From Labyrinthula sp. Ha (Eukaryota; Sar; Bigyra; Labyrinthulida; Labyrinthulaceae): a stretch of 64,000 nt of DNA. Below the pieces are notes generated by a model that saw only the letters and a program-made list of their open reading frames with translations, searched no databases and was not told the DNA's origin. The translations under genes and the position numbers were made by a program. Of this stretch, positions 23,585-37,519 are shown in pieces. Within the stretch, counting starts at the first letter, position 1. Every line of letters starts with the position of its first letter. The DNA is taken from the NCBI GenBank assembly GCA_015227615.1, contig JAALGZ010000007.1, positions 806,001 through 870,000 of the forward strand, written 5' to 3'.

Positions 23585-26500
23585 GGTTGCAGGAAATCTT
23601 GAGACTCTTTTTATTTACCTGAACTGTATTTGACTTTTTCTTAAATTTTGAAGACAGTGAAAATCGAAACATCCAGGAACCAATATTTTGGGCATAATTT
23701 GAAATTCATTATAAAATGTTATATATTAATATGCTCATACTGCAACCTAAGTTGAAAGAAAATACGACAAAGTTCTAAGATATCAAGTATGGAGTTCACG
23801 TGATTCTTAGTTATTTTAGAAATAAAGATAATTTTAAAAAATAATATATGCATTTTTTTTGAGCTAATCTTTAATGTAGATGTGAATTACTTTAAGTTCT
23901 TGTCGGAGAAATAGGTCCATACCAGCTGCAGCTACTTATATAGCATAGTATACTTTATATTAAACTCAATCAACACACTAGATTAAAAACAATCCGAGTT
24001 CATAACAGTACATGACATAATGATCTAATATGAAAGTTCCGGTTTACTTTCTCGAGGCTAATCAATAAATATGACCATAATTCGGTTAGGTTGTGAGATC
24101 ATTGTTCCATATAAAGCAAGTACATTAACCAAGAAAAATGACTAGTTTTAGGATAAGAAAGTATTTCATTAAAATTTGGACCTTAAATATATCTTAACCA
24201 CATGTTTCTTCGAGTTTAAAGCAGTCCCCAAAGTAACATACTGTAGAAGCTTAAATCGTCTTGAACAGAGTATGGAGCACCCTAAACAGAACAAGGTGGG
24301 AAGACCAATGGCTGGAGAGAGATAGAATACGGTCATAAATACTATTAGGAAGAGCTTTTCACCATAGTTTTAGAACCTTTTGCCATTAGTCAAGCATATA
24401 TTCCCTGATTCAAGCATGTGTCTCTCCATGAGATCACCAAACTGAGGTATACTGTGTTTGAGGACTCTGATTACTAATTATTTTATGCTGCGTAAATTTT
24501 AAATAATTATTCCCGGAACTATTTTTTGGCTATACTTAAAGATGCAGTTATGAATATAATATGCAGTTAGGTTTTCTATTCTGTTATTCTTACTTAGTGG
24601 AGTGAATGCTAAAGGAAACAGGAACAGAGAAACTAACTCCCTATGTTTTTCACAGTTCATTGATAAAAAACTTTTCTTGCAATTCAAATTTTATGACTGA
24701 AAGATTTGGTGGCTCTACATGAAAGTCAATCTAGACAGAAATAATATAAATGTAGTGTCGTCGGCTTTCCTCGAATTAGCTATACTTTTCTTTCAGGATT
24801 CAACTAATCCTTGTGCATTTAAAGGCTTTAGTTTAAGATATAGAAGTATTATTTCTATGAAAAAGATTCAATGGGGCTTTAATACTTGAATCTGGGGTGC
24901 AGATGGTGTGGTATGAGCTATGTAGAAACAGTGGGTGAAAATAACGGTTATTCTCCCTGTATTTGGATCGTATAAGAAGTCTCTGTCACTGATTTCTCTT
25001 AATGTCAGCCAATAGATTCAATAACGCAAAACAGAATCTCTATTATTGATTCTTTTACTTGAAACGTAGTAAGTATTTTCTTTTTGGCAAGGAGTCGAAT
25101 TTATTTTGAGTTGGACCTAATTCCATCTGTCTCCTTGATGTAAGTATCTAACAGTAAACCCAGGCTCCATACTATTCGCAAAATTTTGTCATAAGAAAAC
25201 ACAATAAAATTGTGAACGATTTAAACCTTAACATGACGATTCTAGATTCAAAAACTATAACACACCATGTTTGTTAGAAAATTCTACCGATTATCATTAA
25301 ATACAGATGTATAGCATGATAGTCGATATATACACAATAAAGCACTCCAAAACTATATTTCAGGCGCAGCTGGTAGTAAAGCTTAGATATATTATAATAT
25401 TTGAGCTTTGAAATAATCTCCACAATAATATTGTTATTCATTTCATTCTTTTCAAAGAATCCAAGAAGGGTTAAATATTCATAGGCCCATTTTGCTGCAA
25501 CATTGGTAATCCAACACTTCATCTATAACAAGTTTTAAAATTATTCTTAGATATTTAAGCCTGTGAGCTTTATTGTCATCTCTGCCACAAAGCCAGGGCT
25601 ATATATTAATAAGTTGTGGATAGATAAACTCTAAATTTCAATTGGAGGCGTATTAATTATCGACGCAATTAAACCATCTCCACAAAATGCTATATCTTAG
25701 TCTTTTACTATAGATTTCAGATATACTTTCTTATCTAGCTAAAAACTAGATAACTGTCAGTATAAGCTATTACTAGTGAGGCCGGTTTGTATTTTGGTCC
25801 AGATAATCTATAAGAGATTTGGGGCTCTTTATTTAGTACATGTTCTTACTCTAATTTGCTTTATGCATAATGCCGTTCACTAAATTGATCTGTCTACGCT
25901 TGGAAAAAAATTTAAAACAGAGATTTCGAATCATAATAAAAATAAACAACCAAATTTGTAGCATTTACTTAAGCAACTGAATCCTAATGTTTTCATGATA
26001 TTCAGTACGAGCCAATGCCCAATTATAATGCCAGTTGAATTATTATGAGCTTGCAAAAAGCAGATATAAGATAAATTTACAAAAGTATTTATTGATCATA
26101 AAGAGTAATCATTCACATATATCTTAATATGAGGGTTACTCAAATTGTTTCGCCAAAAACTTTTTATTCTGTAAGAATTTTCTTGATATCCCAAACTGTT
26201 AGAATCTTTACATCCTGAAAGTTAAATATCGAAAAAAATAAACCATGTCTAAGACATATTTAATCAGTTAATAAAAATCCTAGAGATACCACATAGATAT
26301 TAATTTGTCTTTTAACTAAGAAAAGTTGGATTTCTTTTCATGAGAGAATGCTACTCGCTATTTTGCGGCAATTTATTTACCAAATAACCTTTTCTAACCT
26401 TTCATTAAACGCAACATAACGTGGTCTTATGATAGCTCTGTAAGTAGGTTTAAGATATCCTGATGAATACTGAGAGAACGGTTTTAGGTTACACAGTTGA

Positions 26501-29500
26501 TTAAATTGTGATTTAAGAAGAATACTTAACTTGCTTATTTTATTTTTTCTCTGTAAATTTGAGATAGATTCTTTGCGTCGAAGTCCCATATAAAGTCTAT
26601 AAATAAATTGTACGGTTCTTCATTGCTAGTTTATCTTTTGCAGCTCTATTGGTGCTACCAAGAACCGCCAATGTTAAATAATTTGATATTTTTTTTAAAC
26701 CCCGTGGATATAGTTTGTATTTGTACAGAAATTTTATGTTTTTGTAAAACAATCAAATTGTCTTATCCTCATTCCAGTCCAAGTAGTATATTTCCCATCT
26801 TTCCTCTCTAAATATGGATCAGTACAGGGAAAACCAGACTCCTGAAGGGCGACAACTTAATGTTTCTTATGTCTACTGCTCTAGGCATATTTTTAATATC
26901 GGGATAAAAAATATGACAAGGCCTTTAGCTCTACAAAACCTTTCATAGAATGCTGATACAAATAGAATATATAGTTCATTTTATTGGCTATAATATGAAA
27001 GGTTATTGTTGAATGGTTTCCTTGCAGACCTATTTTTTCTCTATTAAAATTTGCCTCAGTACCAAGACATTTTGAATCAACTTCAAACCAAACTAATAAC
27101 TCAGATAAAGTTGCCTGTATAAAGGAAACATTGCTCAAATAAAGTTCTCTATTGAACAGTTATCGAGGGTTTATATAAGTATCTTTCTACTCACACATAA
27201 TCACTTATGCATAGCCTTCTCTCACAGAAAATATCTCTAATACAACTTATGAGTCTAAGCTCCAAAACAATGTGTATTCTCAAGTAAATGACTCTACATA
27301 ATTCCTTTGGTTCTTAAAAGACAATATCATTTATGTAGCATAAACCAGAGTATTATTATGGAACCTCAAATTCTAGCTAGGAGTACCATGAGCTAGCCGC
27401 AGTCCAAAATGAGAACATATCAACAATGGTCACATTTCCTGTAGATACTTGAATGCAAATATGATCTGTGACAATACTGAGTACTTATCTATCACCAACA
27501 ATATGTTAAGACTAGATTATTAAATAATGCTTGCAACCTACATATCCTTGTAATTGGTATATATATCTACCTTGGAGACACAACTTATTCCAATTGACAT
27601 ACCTAGGGAGTTTGAACCTAAAACTCAATAATGTTAACTTTCCATCAATAAAACTGATACGAAGCTTTTGCCAGTACATTGGTCCTATCCCTTGTTCTGC
27701 TTGACGATTTAAGGTTATGACAGAACATACTGTATATTCTTAACCAAGGAAAATCATACAACTGGAGAAAGATATATCCTCAACAAAACTAAAGGCCGCT
27801 TTGTCATATCTAGAAGAGTGTTTTTTACTGGATCTGTATTTAGTTTAAGATGAGGTAGATTGGGAGAATTCAAAAGGCTCAAAACATGGTTTAAATTAAT
27901 ATAGTCAGAGATTCACTATACCTTCAAGGTGAATGTAGACGAGGTATAGTCAATGTCATTCTGTTTTATATTTTTATCCTCAATGGCCTTAAATAAATAT
28001 ATTTATTAGTTTCGTTTTTAGCGGCCAGTTAATAACTTCCCAATCAATTTGTATGATGTATATATAATCACGCATAAAGCTAACTGAAGCTAAAACAACC
28101 ACTAGAAGTTAAATACATTATTGGAGTTTGGCTAGAAGAAAAATAGACTTTTCATAATATGACGAACAAAGTTAGATCATACTATTTAACTTAAATCATA
28201 CCATTTCTATAATGATATCTTCATAAGAAGGCATGAAGTTGGTTGCGCATTGTTCCTTCTAGCTCAAACTAACAGAGTTACATTAATTAAACGACAAAGG
28301 TATATTATATTTTTTGCTTCTCATCATGAATATGTAATATAGTTCCCATACATTCATACCCTTTATCCACCAGGTTTATTATAATGAAATAGAAACCAAG
28401 AAACTAGAATCCATGTGAAATCATCGAAGCTAAGCTATCCCTCAGTTAATACTTAGTTTTAGTTTTTACCATATTTTGTTGAAATACCCAACTATGGCTT
28501 AGAAACATGACTTTTAGCTCTAAGTTAATCATATAAGTAGAAGGTTCGCATAGAAAATCCTAGACATTTTTTCTTGTTGAAAGTATATTGTTTCTTCGCA
28601 AAAGTGTAAGTGAATTTTTAAGCGAGAATCATTATTCCATTTTTACTGAACCCATAAGAAAATTCACTTACCATTCTATTCCCGTTGAAGAAACTGCTCA
28701 TCCAAATACATAAATAGAAAGTTGAGGTAAAAGGTTGTTCGTAAATAACACACGCTCTAATACAATTGTGGTTAGACTGTAAAATACCCATTTTAATGAA
28801 GCAACTAGTTGTGCATAGTTCAAAGCTGAGAATAGTTAGGTGGGTACAAATTAATTCTAACGAGAAATGAAATCTATGCCAAAAAATAAAACACCCGGTA
28901 CAAAACATTTTTAAAATCATCAACTGTCTAGGCAAGGATTTTAAGATATGCTCGCCATCATATCCTTCATAAATGGCATAACTAGCAGAGTATGTTAAAG
29001 TAAGTGACAAATTAGTGTTACACTCGATCTTTCTCTTGATTGTCACCAAATTTATATATGTCAAAATTTGAGATGGAATGGGTAACTAAACAGCAGTTCG
29101 GACTACATCTTTGGTACACACAGTTCGTGTCCCAACATAGTTCTTAGGGTAAGTTATAGGTTACACTCAACTAGGCATAGGCCGAATTTATGTAGACTTT
29201 CAAGTAGGTGAGTTAGATCCATTATTGCAAGAAAGTTATGGAGAACTTGTGCAAACGTGCTGTAGCCTAAATGATTTATAGAAAAAGCAATAACAGTACA
29301 GTTTAATGAACTCTAAACGCTGAATACCTTCACTTTTGAAATGATGATACAATTTTTGTGTCTTTTTGATGAAATTCCTGTGTTTGTATGATCGTTTTAT
29401 TCTCACACAAATTGGTGAAAATATCAAGCTTCCGGTATAAATTTTCAACTGAATTGTGAAATAGTCTTAGCGTTCGATTTTCTAAATCTAAGAAAAATAT

Positions 29501-31663
29501 TTTCTCATGCTCTATTTGGATTATAACTCTCTACTGTGCAACAGAATTTGGTTTTTATTATCTCCTCAATAAGTTTGAGTTGATGATGGAATGTCAAAGA
29601 GTTGTAAATATAATCAGATCTTAAACTTAAGTAGGAAGAGCATATAAACAAATAAAATCTAAGGATAAACATATTAATTTCAAAGACACTAATGATAATG
29701 GGGGATAAAGGCAACGGTTTGTCTATCATAAACTATGTAGCACCACAAAAACTTGCAACTAGAATAATAAATCTCAAATTAACCGCACTCTACAAACTTA
29801 GCCTCCAATCTGGATACTATTCTAAACTTTTTCACTAAAGAGAGTTACCAGGAAATTAATAATTTTATATGCTCCAAAAAAAATGGAACAGCTTTTACTA
29901 AATACTACTACGAATGTCTTCATTAACGCCCTTCTAGAGTTGATCTCAATTTATTGTGAAGGACATTTATTATCAATCCTTACTAATGTAGAGACAGGTG
30001 TAAAAGATTACTCTTAGTTCTTGTGCTACACAGCAATCAGCTGTGTTAATTGATATAATATCGAATCAGTCGGTCCATCTTTCCCTATGCTTAATGTTCT
30101 TATAGCACGGGGGGAACATATTAAAAATTCTTTGTAGTGCACCAGCAAATGAGAGTCACAGGAAAGGATTAATGTCTTAATTGATTGAACCAATGATCAT
30201 GAATTATTAAAAAACTAAAAAGTTTGTTGCACCTGTTTAGTTAGTTTTCGTTCCATTGTGTGCTTCTTCACAGTTCCCAAGATTTTGCTTCTACTGTCTC
30301 ACAACGTTTGAGATATATGGAAATTGAAATAGGAAACACATTAATCGAGTTTCTACTGCATAAAAAACTTTTAACGTTCGTGTTTACGTTAAAGTCTTGA
30401 GACAAACCGGTTTTCTCCAATATTTCGGAGAGGTTAGAAATGATGCAAACTCTTTTGCATCATCATTTTCATACTCGACACTTCAAGGGAATGTTAAAAA
30501 ACAATTCAAAAACATTAGTTTAAGGTTATGGAGAAGAAAAGAAAACTTTCTGATTCTTGGAATACGACACAATTATCTTATACTTAAGGTGCAAGAAATA
30601 CCTTTTGACCATGCAAGCTCTTTATACAAGGATATAATTTACAAATGTCTTTGTGTAAAGATAAAACCTAGTATTTTTTTCATCGTCTATACCCTCTAGG
30701 GTTTCAAATAGAAACACATATATATCAGTAAATCCGGGTTAATTGATATGTTGAAATTAAATCAAGACCCAGATATTACTTATTAATAAATATGACAATA
30801 ATGGGTAATAGGTATGATGCCGCTTTACGATGTTTTCAAGTAATATTTATTAAATAATAATAAGCAAGACTAGGGCAAACCATCCCACGTCCCATTATAT
30901 CTCGGTATCACTATTGTCTAGAGTAGAATAGTAAGAAACTATCACAGGTGTTTGAAAACAATAAAAGAAATTACTTCCAGATATCATTTTTATCAGCTTT
31001 AAATTTATCAAAGTAGTTGAAGTTTTATATTATTAGAGTAATTTCACCCGAATGCACCTGCAAATCTGAACCAAGCTTTTGGGCTTAGTTTGAACAAGTG
31101 GAATGAGGTAGATTAGAGAAATTACCGAGATTGCGTACAGGAGATCAAGATGAAAACTAAATAAGTAAAACCCTGTTTCTGCTTTTTTCTTGATTTAATC
31201 ACAGGCCTTATCAAAAAAGCTTTTCTCTTATAGTGAAAACAAACTCTCAACCAACTTATGAGGTTGCCTCACCAGCACAAGAGGTAGCACCTCAAGCAAT
31301 CCCTTATAATATAACATAGGTTCTAAGAAAAAAGATCTGGATCACAACTACAAGATAGAGATCTTAAAACAATCACAAGTACACGCTTTATGTTTTTTAA
31401 CTTTATTTCCATTTGGCTAATCCTTAATTATGTGCATATTTATATCTTGCCTAAATTGTCTCATTTAATAAAATGGGCCATGTTTTCAAATGAGACCTTC
31501 TTGCTTATTATTTCCCTATCCGTTGTACCAAATAAATGCACTATCCCAAATTAGACGAAATGCCTCGTATTAATATATTCGATCTATCTCCTCTGCAAGT
31601 TCCATCTTATAAACAAAACACACAAACAGTACAAACAACTACAACTGTTCTCTTCAGACTAGG
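23585..31663. other. Intergenic desert of about 8 kb
   Basis: Strongly AT-rich. Scattered open frames (one of 148 codons at 28618-29064 minus, one of 100 at 30397-30699 plus) have Phe/Ile/Cys/Tyr-rich compositions typical of translated AT-rich noncoding DNA and no family motif. No transposon termini, tandem arrays or RNA genes recognised. Confidence 0.5.
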
Positions 31664-32683
31664 ATGTATTTTCATAATTCACAAGGTAAAAATAAGCTTA
31701 TTGATGTTGATTTAACCAAGTTTTTTGAGAAATTGTATCTGGCTGATCACACAGAGCACTGTAAACACAGACTTTTGGTCAAAATGTCCAACCTCGTTGC
31801 CGATTTGCTGAGAGATCGTGTCCAAGTAAGCCAACCAAGAGAAACATTGTCGTCAAAGGTTATGACTCGGGTTATTGTATATCTTACTCGATCTGAAGTG
31901 GAGTCTATTTTATGGCCATTTATCTCCAGAAGTGAAAACATTCTCGGGAAGAGAAAAGAGTTGATTTTGTCCTTAAAGTCTAGTTTGCCTCCTACGCTAA
32001 GTGAAGAACTGGATCGCCTTGAAACAAAAAAACTTTACAAAGCAAAACGAAAGAATGTGTTTCTTGGTAATGAGGATTATAAAATATTCAAAAAAAGCTT
32101 TGACAACTTTGCAGATGTTGGGTTTTACAGTGTCGAGACCCCAGTCGGTTTCGGCGTCGGTGATTCCAGTCTAAAGTTTCCGGAAGAAAGATATTGGGAC
32201 ACAGAAGGAAAAACAATGGAAGAAGAGACGAAGTTAGAAGAAAAGGAGAGTTTTGGAGTTAAGAAGAGAAGAGTTGTGTCTTTGGGAAGAAACGTTAGTT
32301 TAGGGAAAACCAGTGTTGCTCCTTTAAAAGCAGTGAATTTACCAAAGAATGAGCCTCAGGAGAATGTTGAAGTGAACGAAGTTAAGAAAGCTTCTAATGT
32401 TTTATTGGAGATGAAGAATAAGAAAAGTGGTAATTTAAAGAAAAAAAGTAGTTCTGAGAGTAAAAAGAGTAAATTGAAACCGCTTGATAAAGAGAAAGAG
32501 GAATTAGAGTTGTTAAAGCTGAGTGTTTCGGCAATTGAAGAAAAGTTAAGAATTCTACAGAACCAGTTAAGAAATGTAAAACATAGGCATAGAAAAGGAA
32601 CTGCTTGTCCAAGATGTATTTTAGAACAAAAAGAAAAGATACTTAAAAAGGCGAAAGAAAAAGCTCTGGTTGAAGGAAGATAA
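31664..32683 (+). CDS. Unknown protein with basic linker and C-terminal coiled coil
   Basis: A single-exon gene of 339 residues that I do not recognise. The first 130 residues form an ordered helical region (NLVADLLRD, SEVESILWPFISRSENIL, LPPTLSEELDRLETKKLY). A central stretch has glycine-aromatic residues (VGFYSVETPVGFGVG). Then comes a Lys/Glu/Ser-rich, probably disordered segment and a coiled coil of about 60 residues ending in a CPRC pair. The N-terminal Met is the first in frame; an internal Met at residue 41 is also possible. It converges on RPN12 with only 41 nt between stop codons. Confidence 0.75.
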   Translation: MYFHNSQGKNKLIDVDLTKFFEKLYLADHTEHCKHRLLVKMSNLVADLLRDRVQVSQPRETLSSKVMTRVIVYLTRSEVESILWPFISRSENILGKRKELILSLKSSLPPTLSEELDRLETKKLYKAKRKNVFLGNEDYKIFKKSFDNFADVGFYSVETPVGFGVGDSSLKFPEERYWDTEGKTMEEETKLEEKESFGVKKRRVVSLGRNVSLGKTSVAPLKAVNLPKNEPQENVEVNEVKKASNVLLEMKNKKSGNLKKKSSSESKKSKLKPLDKEKEELELLKLSVSAIEEKLRILQNQLRNVKHRHRKGTACPRCILEQKEKILKKAKEKALVEGR

Positions 32684-32724
32684 GTAAAGATAGTTTATTT
32701 TATTATATGAACCATTGTTTTTAT

Positions 32725-33576
32725 TTAGATGATCCTCTCCAAATCAGCAGCAAACTTCAAACCGTCCTTTATAATTCCTTCTTTTTCAGATTTTTCAAAC
32801 TTAACTTTCCTCTCAAGTTCTCCATTGTCAAATCTATATTTTCCACTTACTTTCAGCCAACCTTCTGTTACTTTGCTATCTTTTCCTACCAGCTTCTCAA
32901 CTTTTTTTTCTTCAATCTCCGAATAAGCGCTAGAAAAACAGCTTGCAATTTCTTTTTTTGCAGTTTCCTCAAGCTGCTTCATTAATTCTTTTTCTATTCC
33001 TTCTCCTTTTTTCTTCTTTTCCGCAATTCTTTTCAACAGCTCCGTGTAGTTGCCTTCCATCAAACACTTTTCATATTCAATGACTGCAGACAGTTTAGTA
33101 TCACTCCTTTCTGTGGAAGAAAGCTTTTCAACAAGAAAATAAAACTCACCGAATTTCTGTTCCACTAGTAATGTCAGAAGTTCAAGTGCAACAAATTCTG
33201 TCTTCTTCGTCTTTGATCCAGAGAGTTTTTCTTTCAGTAGAGGGTCAAAATAGAAGTTTCGAGCCAACGCAAAAGAAGATTTTAAATTTGGAAGATCTGA
33301 TTGTGAAGAATAAAATTGTATAGCTAGTTCGTAAGCAGAAAGAGCGAGCGATCTGTTCTTTACAGCTGCTTGAAGAGATTTAGGAGGAGGCTTCGTATAC
33401 ACGTATGGAAGGCTAATGATAGATTTATTTACAAGAACATAATTGGTTTTAAAGCCATCTGGGGACGTCATGGATGATTTTAATGTGGCTATTAATTTTT
33501 CTGTCTCGGCACTCATTTGATCTCTGAAATAATTTTTTATTCTTTTTCTTAATCTGATCTCGTGGTAATTCAACAC
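32725..33576 (-). CDS. RPN12: 26S proteasome regulatory subunit Rpn12 (PSMD8)
   Basis: Rpn12 is a lid subunit of the 19S regulatory particle, needed for late lid assembly. The 283-residue frame has the CSN8/PSMD8/eIF3K-type helical layout of the family: LALSAYELAIQFYSS, a LLTLLVEQKFGEFYFLVEKL helix pair, the family landmark YEKCLMEGNYTELL (residues 168-181, compare 'LMEGSYN'), then KKEIASCFSSAYSEI (about residues 208-221) matching the 'RDEIA.C.EKAY' segment, W240 of the winged-helix part, and the C-terminal FAADLERII that replaces 'YARELE.IV'. Length is close to the family norm. A start at 33516 (MSAETEKL) would remove 20 basic residues and may be the true one. No intron. Confidence 0.85.
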   Translation of the reverse strand: MLNYHEIRLRKRIKNYFRDQMSAETEKLIATLKSSMTSPDGFKTNYVLVNKSIISLPYVYTKPPPKSLQAAVKNRSLALSAYELAIQFYSSQSDLPNLKSSFALARNFYFDPLLKEKLSGSKTKKTEFVALELLTLLVEQKFGEFYFLVEKLSSTERSDTKLSAVIEYEKCLMEGNYTELLKRIAEKKKKGEGIEKELMKQLEETAKKEIASCFSSAYSEIEEKKVEKLVGKDSKVTEGWLKVSGKYRFDNGELERKVKFEKSEKEGIIKDGLKFAADLERII

Positions 33577-36328
33577 TGCATTTTACTGCACATACGCCAT
33601 GAAGCACCGAGAAGTCAAGACCAAGAATCATCTTTGCCTTTGATAACTGAAAAGGTATGTGATAGTTCTTTGTCGAAGAGTTCGATTATATTGCCCCAAG
33701 TACGAGTTTAGTCTATATATCTTTCGCTTTCTTGTATCTTAATTCTTGTTTGTATGGTCAACGTGCTGTAGCTGCTAAATGGCAGGCTTAAAACTTTCAC
33801 CAGTAAAATCATCGAGTTGCAGCCATTTTCTTGCGACGGATCTTAGCAAACTTTTTTCACTCTAACCATGTAAAGAGATTCATACTAAAAAAGTATTAAT
33901 ACCTATGGCTCGAAGTATTCCAGTTTCCCCGTAGGCTAGAAAGAAGAAAAATCAAGAGAATTCTTTGAGTTTTCATCGAGATAATAGTAGCTATTAAGGA
34001 AAGAAGAGATTTACTTGCAATTAGTTAGAAGAGTCTCTTCTATAAAATCTAGTACTAATAAGATATAGAGGGACATCTACAACCAAAAACCTTCTACTTC
34101 GCATTAAATTTTGTTTATTCTGCTTAGTCCAACTTTCTCAAATATGTTTTTAGTTTACCCTCGCTTGCTAAGTTGACTACATAGGTTAGCTAAATGACAA
34201 GTAGAAAGTTTATATATAAATACAAAGCCTTTAAATTTTAAGACATCTTAATATAGAAATTTTTGTGAGTCTACGTAAAACAGCACACTTCATCAGCTGA
34301 ATAAAGCCACTGTCCGTTCATTAGAACATTCCTCCCAGTTTCACGTATTTTATGATTTAACTCATCCCTTGAAAATCTTATAAATAGCAATATATTAAAG
34401 ATATTGTCTGCAATTTAGGTGTTAAGACTAGGATGAAATAAGTTGGACTTATATGCAGAACAAAATCTCTCAAAGACTTGAGTTCTAATCAAGCTTTAAA
34501 TTGAATGAGGTGAAAAGAACGTGTAATCAAACCTTTTCATTCTGCTGTAAGCAATATGAAAAGAAATTAACTTGGTAGCACAAAGCAGTAGATCTATATC
34601 TTTGGTGAATATTTAATAGCTTCTGGGTTAGGATTTTCAATTAGGCTCAGCAACGGTGAAGTATAATCGTTTCTATGAGGCAAGTTTAATATCATATTCA
34701 TGATTAGAATCGTAGTCCTCAGAAAATCGAAACAAGTCAGTAATTTGCCTTTCTATGTAGCGCACTTGGGTAATCTATTCTATTTTCGAGCTCTTAGGGT
34801 ATATTAAAGTATATTTAAAACCTGTTGAATGGCTCTTTGATCATAAAATTCGTCTTTCAGGTTTGGCACAGAGCTGTGCTCTAATGTTGAATACAATACC
34901 TACTGGAGATCATACTTGATACTTAAGAAATAAGAAATATAGTTACGTGCCAGAATACGAAAAAATTGAGGATATCAAAGCAAAATGTAGCATAGTGCCT
35001 TTGGCACTAGCCTACATAAATGGCATCTGATAAATAACGGAATGCTCTAAATTAATTTAATTTCGTAGAGACTATTTCAAAAATAATGTTAAGTTTTACC
35101 TTCAGTTTTTCAACATGTTTCTTGCAAAGTTTTCTTATTTCCTATGCTGTACAACGTAGATTGCGATTTTGATTGACCATATTATCCTTAACGAAAAATG
35201 TCCATATTGCTAGCGTAGCTAGGGTAAGTCGACATTGCTTCGTATTCAAAAAGTATATATCTAAATTTTTTCACTCACAAAATGTTCCGGTTGCTATCTA
35301 TACAGTCGATGACCAATTATGCTTTAGCTCTGTAAACTAATTTTTTGGAATATATATTTACATTTTATACCAATGATGAGTCTTGAGGTGTTTCATTTAT
35401 TGAGTTCTTGCAACCTTTTTATCATGAACAAAATAGTACGTGGTAAATGTTCATAATTAAGTGAGTAGCTAAGGGCCTGATTCCAGGGTAGCCGCTAATT
35501 GGATTAAGCTTAGGAGCATCAATTTTACACCCTCTAAAGCTAGAGAAAATATAATCCTACTGGTCACACGCCATGGTTCATATGAGTATATAGTTATGCT
35601 ATTTAAACTACGGTTACGGCGCATGTTCCAGGAACTTGTGTTTCTTCTCAAAATGTTTTCTTGGCGCTATATTTAGAGCTTTAGTACGAACGACGGAAAT
35701 ATTCTTAGTTAAAAGAAGTATATGATTTATTGTAACACTATTAAACCAGGTTTCTTATCTTCCTAGATGGCAACGGACAAGTTGCAATGGTAAGAAGCAA
35801 GTTTCTTTGTCCAGTAAGGAGTGTTCTTTTACTTGAATTTTCCTTCCTTTCATTGGGTTCATCATCTCTACATAATATAATCCTTGAAAATATAAACGCA
35901 ATATAAGTATTTATTAAAATCATTTTTCATAAATTTTGTACATATATAGCAATACAACGTAACGTATGTTCTAAGACTTAGCAAGAAGGGTTAAGAGATT
36001 TGTCTCCAAAACTAAAACACTTTCTGTGTAATAAATGAAAGTTTTTTCCATCCAACGAAAATATTACAAATTAGACTGAGCTTAGTCTCTGATAAAATTT
36101 AAGTAAAGGAAAGGAGATGGCTTTAAGTCTTTTTGCCACCCAGGAGTCTCAAGCTTCAGGATTTCCTAGCTTTGCCCAAAATTAGTGCAGTAGATACATT
36201 AATACTTCTTCGTGCCACGTCATCTAGTACAAATACACACTTGCGTATTCTATATTCAATAAAGCGGGATTGATTCTGAGTTCTGACCGCGTAAGCCAGC
36301 TACTTTAAAGAAGGCGTATTATAAACAA
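33577..36328. other. Intergenic, no gene supported
   Basis: About 2.75 kb of AT-rich sequence upstream of both flanking genes, which point away from it, so it must hold their promoters. No open frame above 60 codons looks coding, and no repeat was recognised. Confidence 0.55.
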
Positions 36329-37201
36329 ATGCAGCGAGGAAAACTGGTTTCACCACCACCACCAAATCAAGTAGACACTTTTGATGATATTGATATTGAT
36401 GAAGAAGTCTTTTCAGAGCAAAGTGATCCACACGTCTTGATTTTACCTCCTAATTCACCTGAACATGAAAATACCCCAGCAACTGCTGCAAGGTACAAAG
36501 TGGTCCTTGATGAGGATAACGAATCTCAACAAACTTTTAGCCCATTTTTAGAGATGACGAAGAAGATTGGAAAACAAAAAGGACCTTTGGGAAGAGTGAA
36601 GTCAGATAATTTTTTTGGAACAAAAAAGGAAAAGAATAAAACAAAAAAGAAGCTTGGCATAACAGCAAAACTTACTTTGGGATTCCTAATCCTGTTAATT
36701 CTTAGCTTAATAGGAGCTCTTGGATATACCTACATAACTACTACAAACAATTCTGGCTCAGGTCTACTTGAAGTTAATAATCCAACTACTTCACCAACCT
36801 TGGCACCAACTTATAGCCCAACTACGCCTTTTCCAACGCTTTCACCAACGGATGCTCCCTCAAAATCGCCAACACTAACCCCTACCAAAAGTCCTACTAA
36901 TTCTCCTTCTGAATCACCAACAAAGTTTCCTACGGCATTTCCCTCTGAAAGCCCTACAAATTTTCCTACTACACCCTATCCTACACCGTTTCCCACAACA
37001 CCCTATCCAACATTATATCCTACAGAAAGCCCTACACCTTTTCCCACAACTCCTTATCCCACTTTATTTCCTACAACAAGTCCTACACTCTCACCTACAC
37101 CTTTTCCCACAACTCCATTTCCTACTAGTTTCCCAACAGATGCTCCTACACTATTTCCCACAACTCCATTTCCTACTCTTTTTCCAACTACGTCCTTGTG
37201 A
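36329..37201 (+). CDS. Type II membrane protein with Pro/Thr/Ser-rich extracellular stalk
   Basis: 290 residues. The cytoplasmic part is acidic then basic (KKEKNKTKKK just before the membrane). One transmembrane helix spans about residues 114-136 (LTLGFLILLILSLIGALGY). From residue 150 to the end the protein is a repeat of the kind PTxSPT / FPTTPYPT, built at the DNA level from 12- to 24-nt tandem units. Such stalks are common in surface proteins of stramenopiles and other algae and are usually O-glycosylated; here they would project from the cell or into a secretory lumen. No folded domain follows the stalk, which stops abruptly, so the gene may have lost one. Convergent with the vWA gene, also type II. 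Confidence 0.8.
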   Translation: MQRGKLVSPPPPNQVDTFDDIDIDEEVFSEQSDPHVLILPPNSPEHENTPATAARYKVVLDEDNESQQTFSPFLEMTKKIGKQKGPLGRVKSDNFFGTKKEKNKTKKKLGITAKLTLGFLILLILSLIGALGYTYITTTNNSGSGLLEVNNPTTSPTLAPTYSPTTPFPTLSPTDAPSKSPTLTPTKSPTNSPSESPTKFPTAFPSESPTNFPTTPYPTPFPTTPYPTLYPTESPTPFPTTPYPTLFPTTSPTLSPTPFPTTPFPTSFPTDAPTLFPTTPFPTLFPTTSL

Positions 37202-37519
37202 TCCTCTGCCCCTTCATGGCACTCAGAGTACGTTTCCAATGTATATGATCTTAGTACTATAATCTTACTTAGTCTTAGATTTATTTTCAAGGTTAAGCTA
37301 ATCTTTCATCCTGTATATTTCTCTGTTTGTTTCTTTCCAGTCTTTTCCAAAGTCTAGGAAACAAGCTTCTAATCAATTACCTATTCTCCATATTTTGAGG
37401 TCTTCGGGTTCAATAGTTTTAAAGATGTCAATAATTCGAAAAACATTTAAAATTGTAAACAAGAAAAATGTTTTATTTGGTTATTTTAGTACTGAAAACA
37501 AACAATTCAGAGTTTAAAC
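37202..37519. other. Short intergenic space between convergent genes
   Basis: 318 bp between two stop codons, AT-rich, presumably both 3' untranslated regions. Nothing else recognised. Confidence 0.6.

Noticed and set aside
28618-29064. 148-codon open frame in the 8-kb desert
   Set aside because: Composition (Phe, Ile, Cys, His, Tyr-rich without charged helices) resembles translated AT-rich noncoding sequence; no homology recognised and no neighbouring exon with a typical intron.
37054-37290. Val/Gly-rich repeat frame (VGNGVVGKGVGE) on the minus strand
   Set aside because: Antisense shadow of the Pro/Thr stalk repeat of the plus-strand gene.
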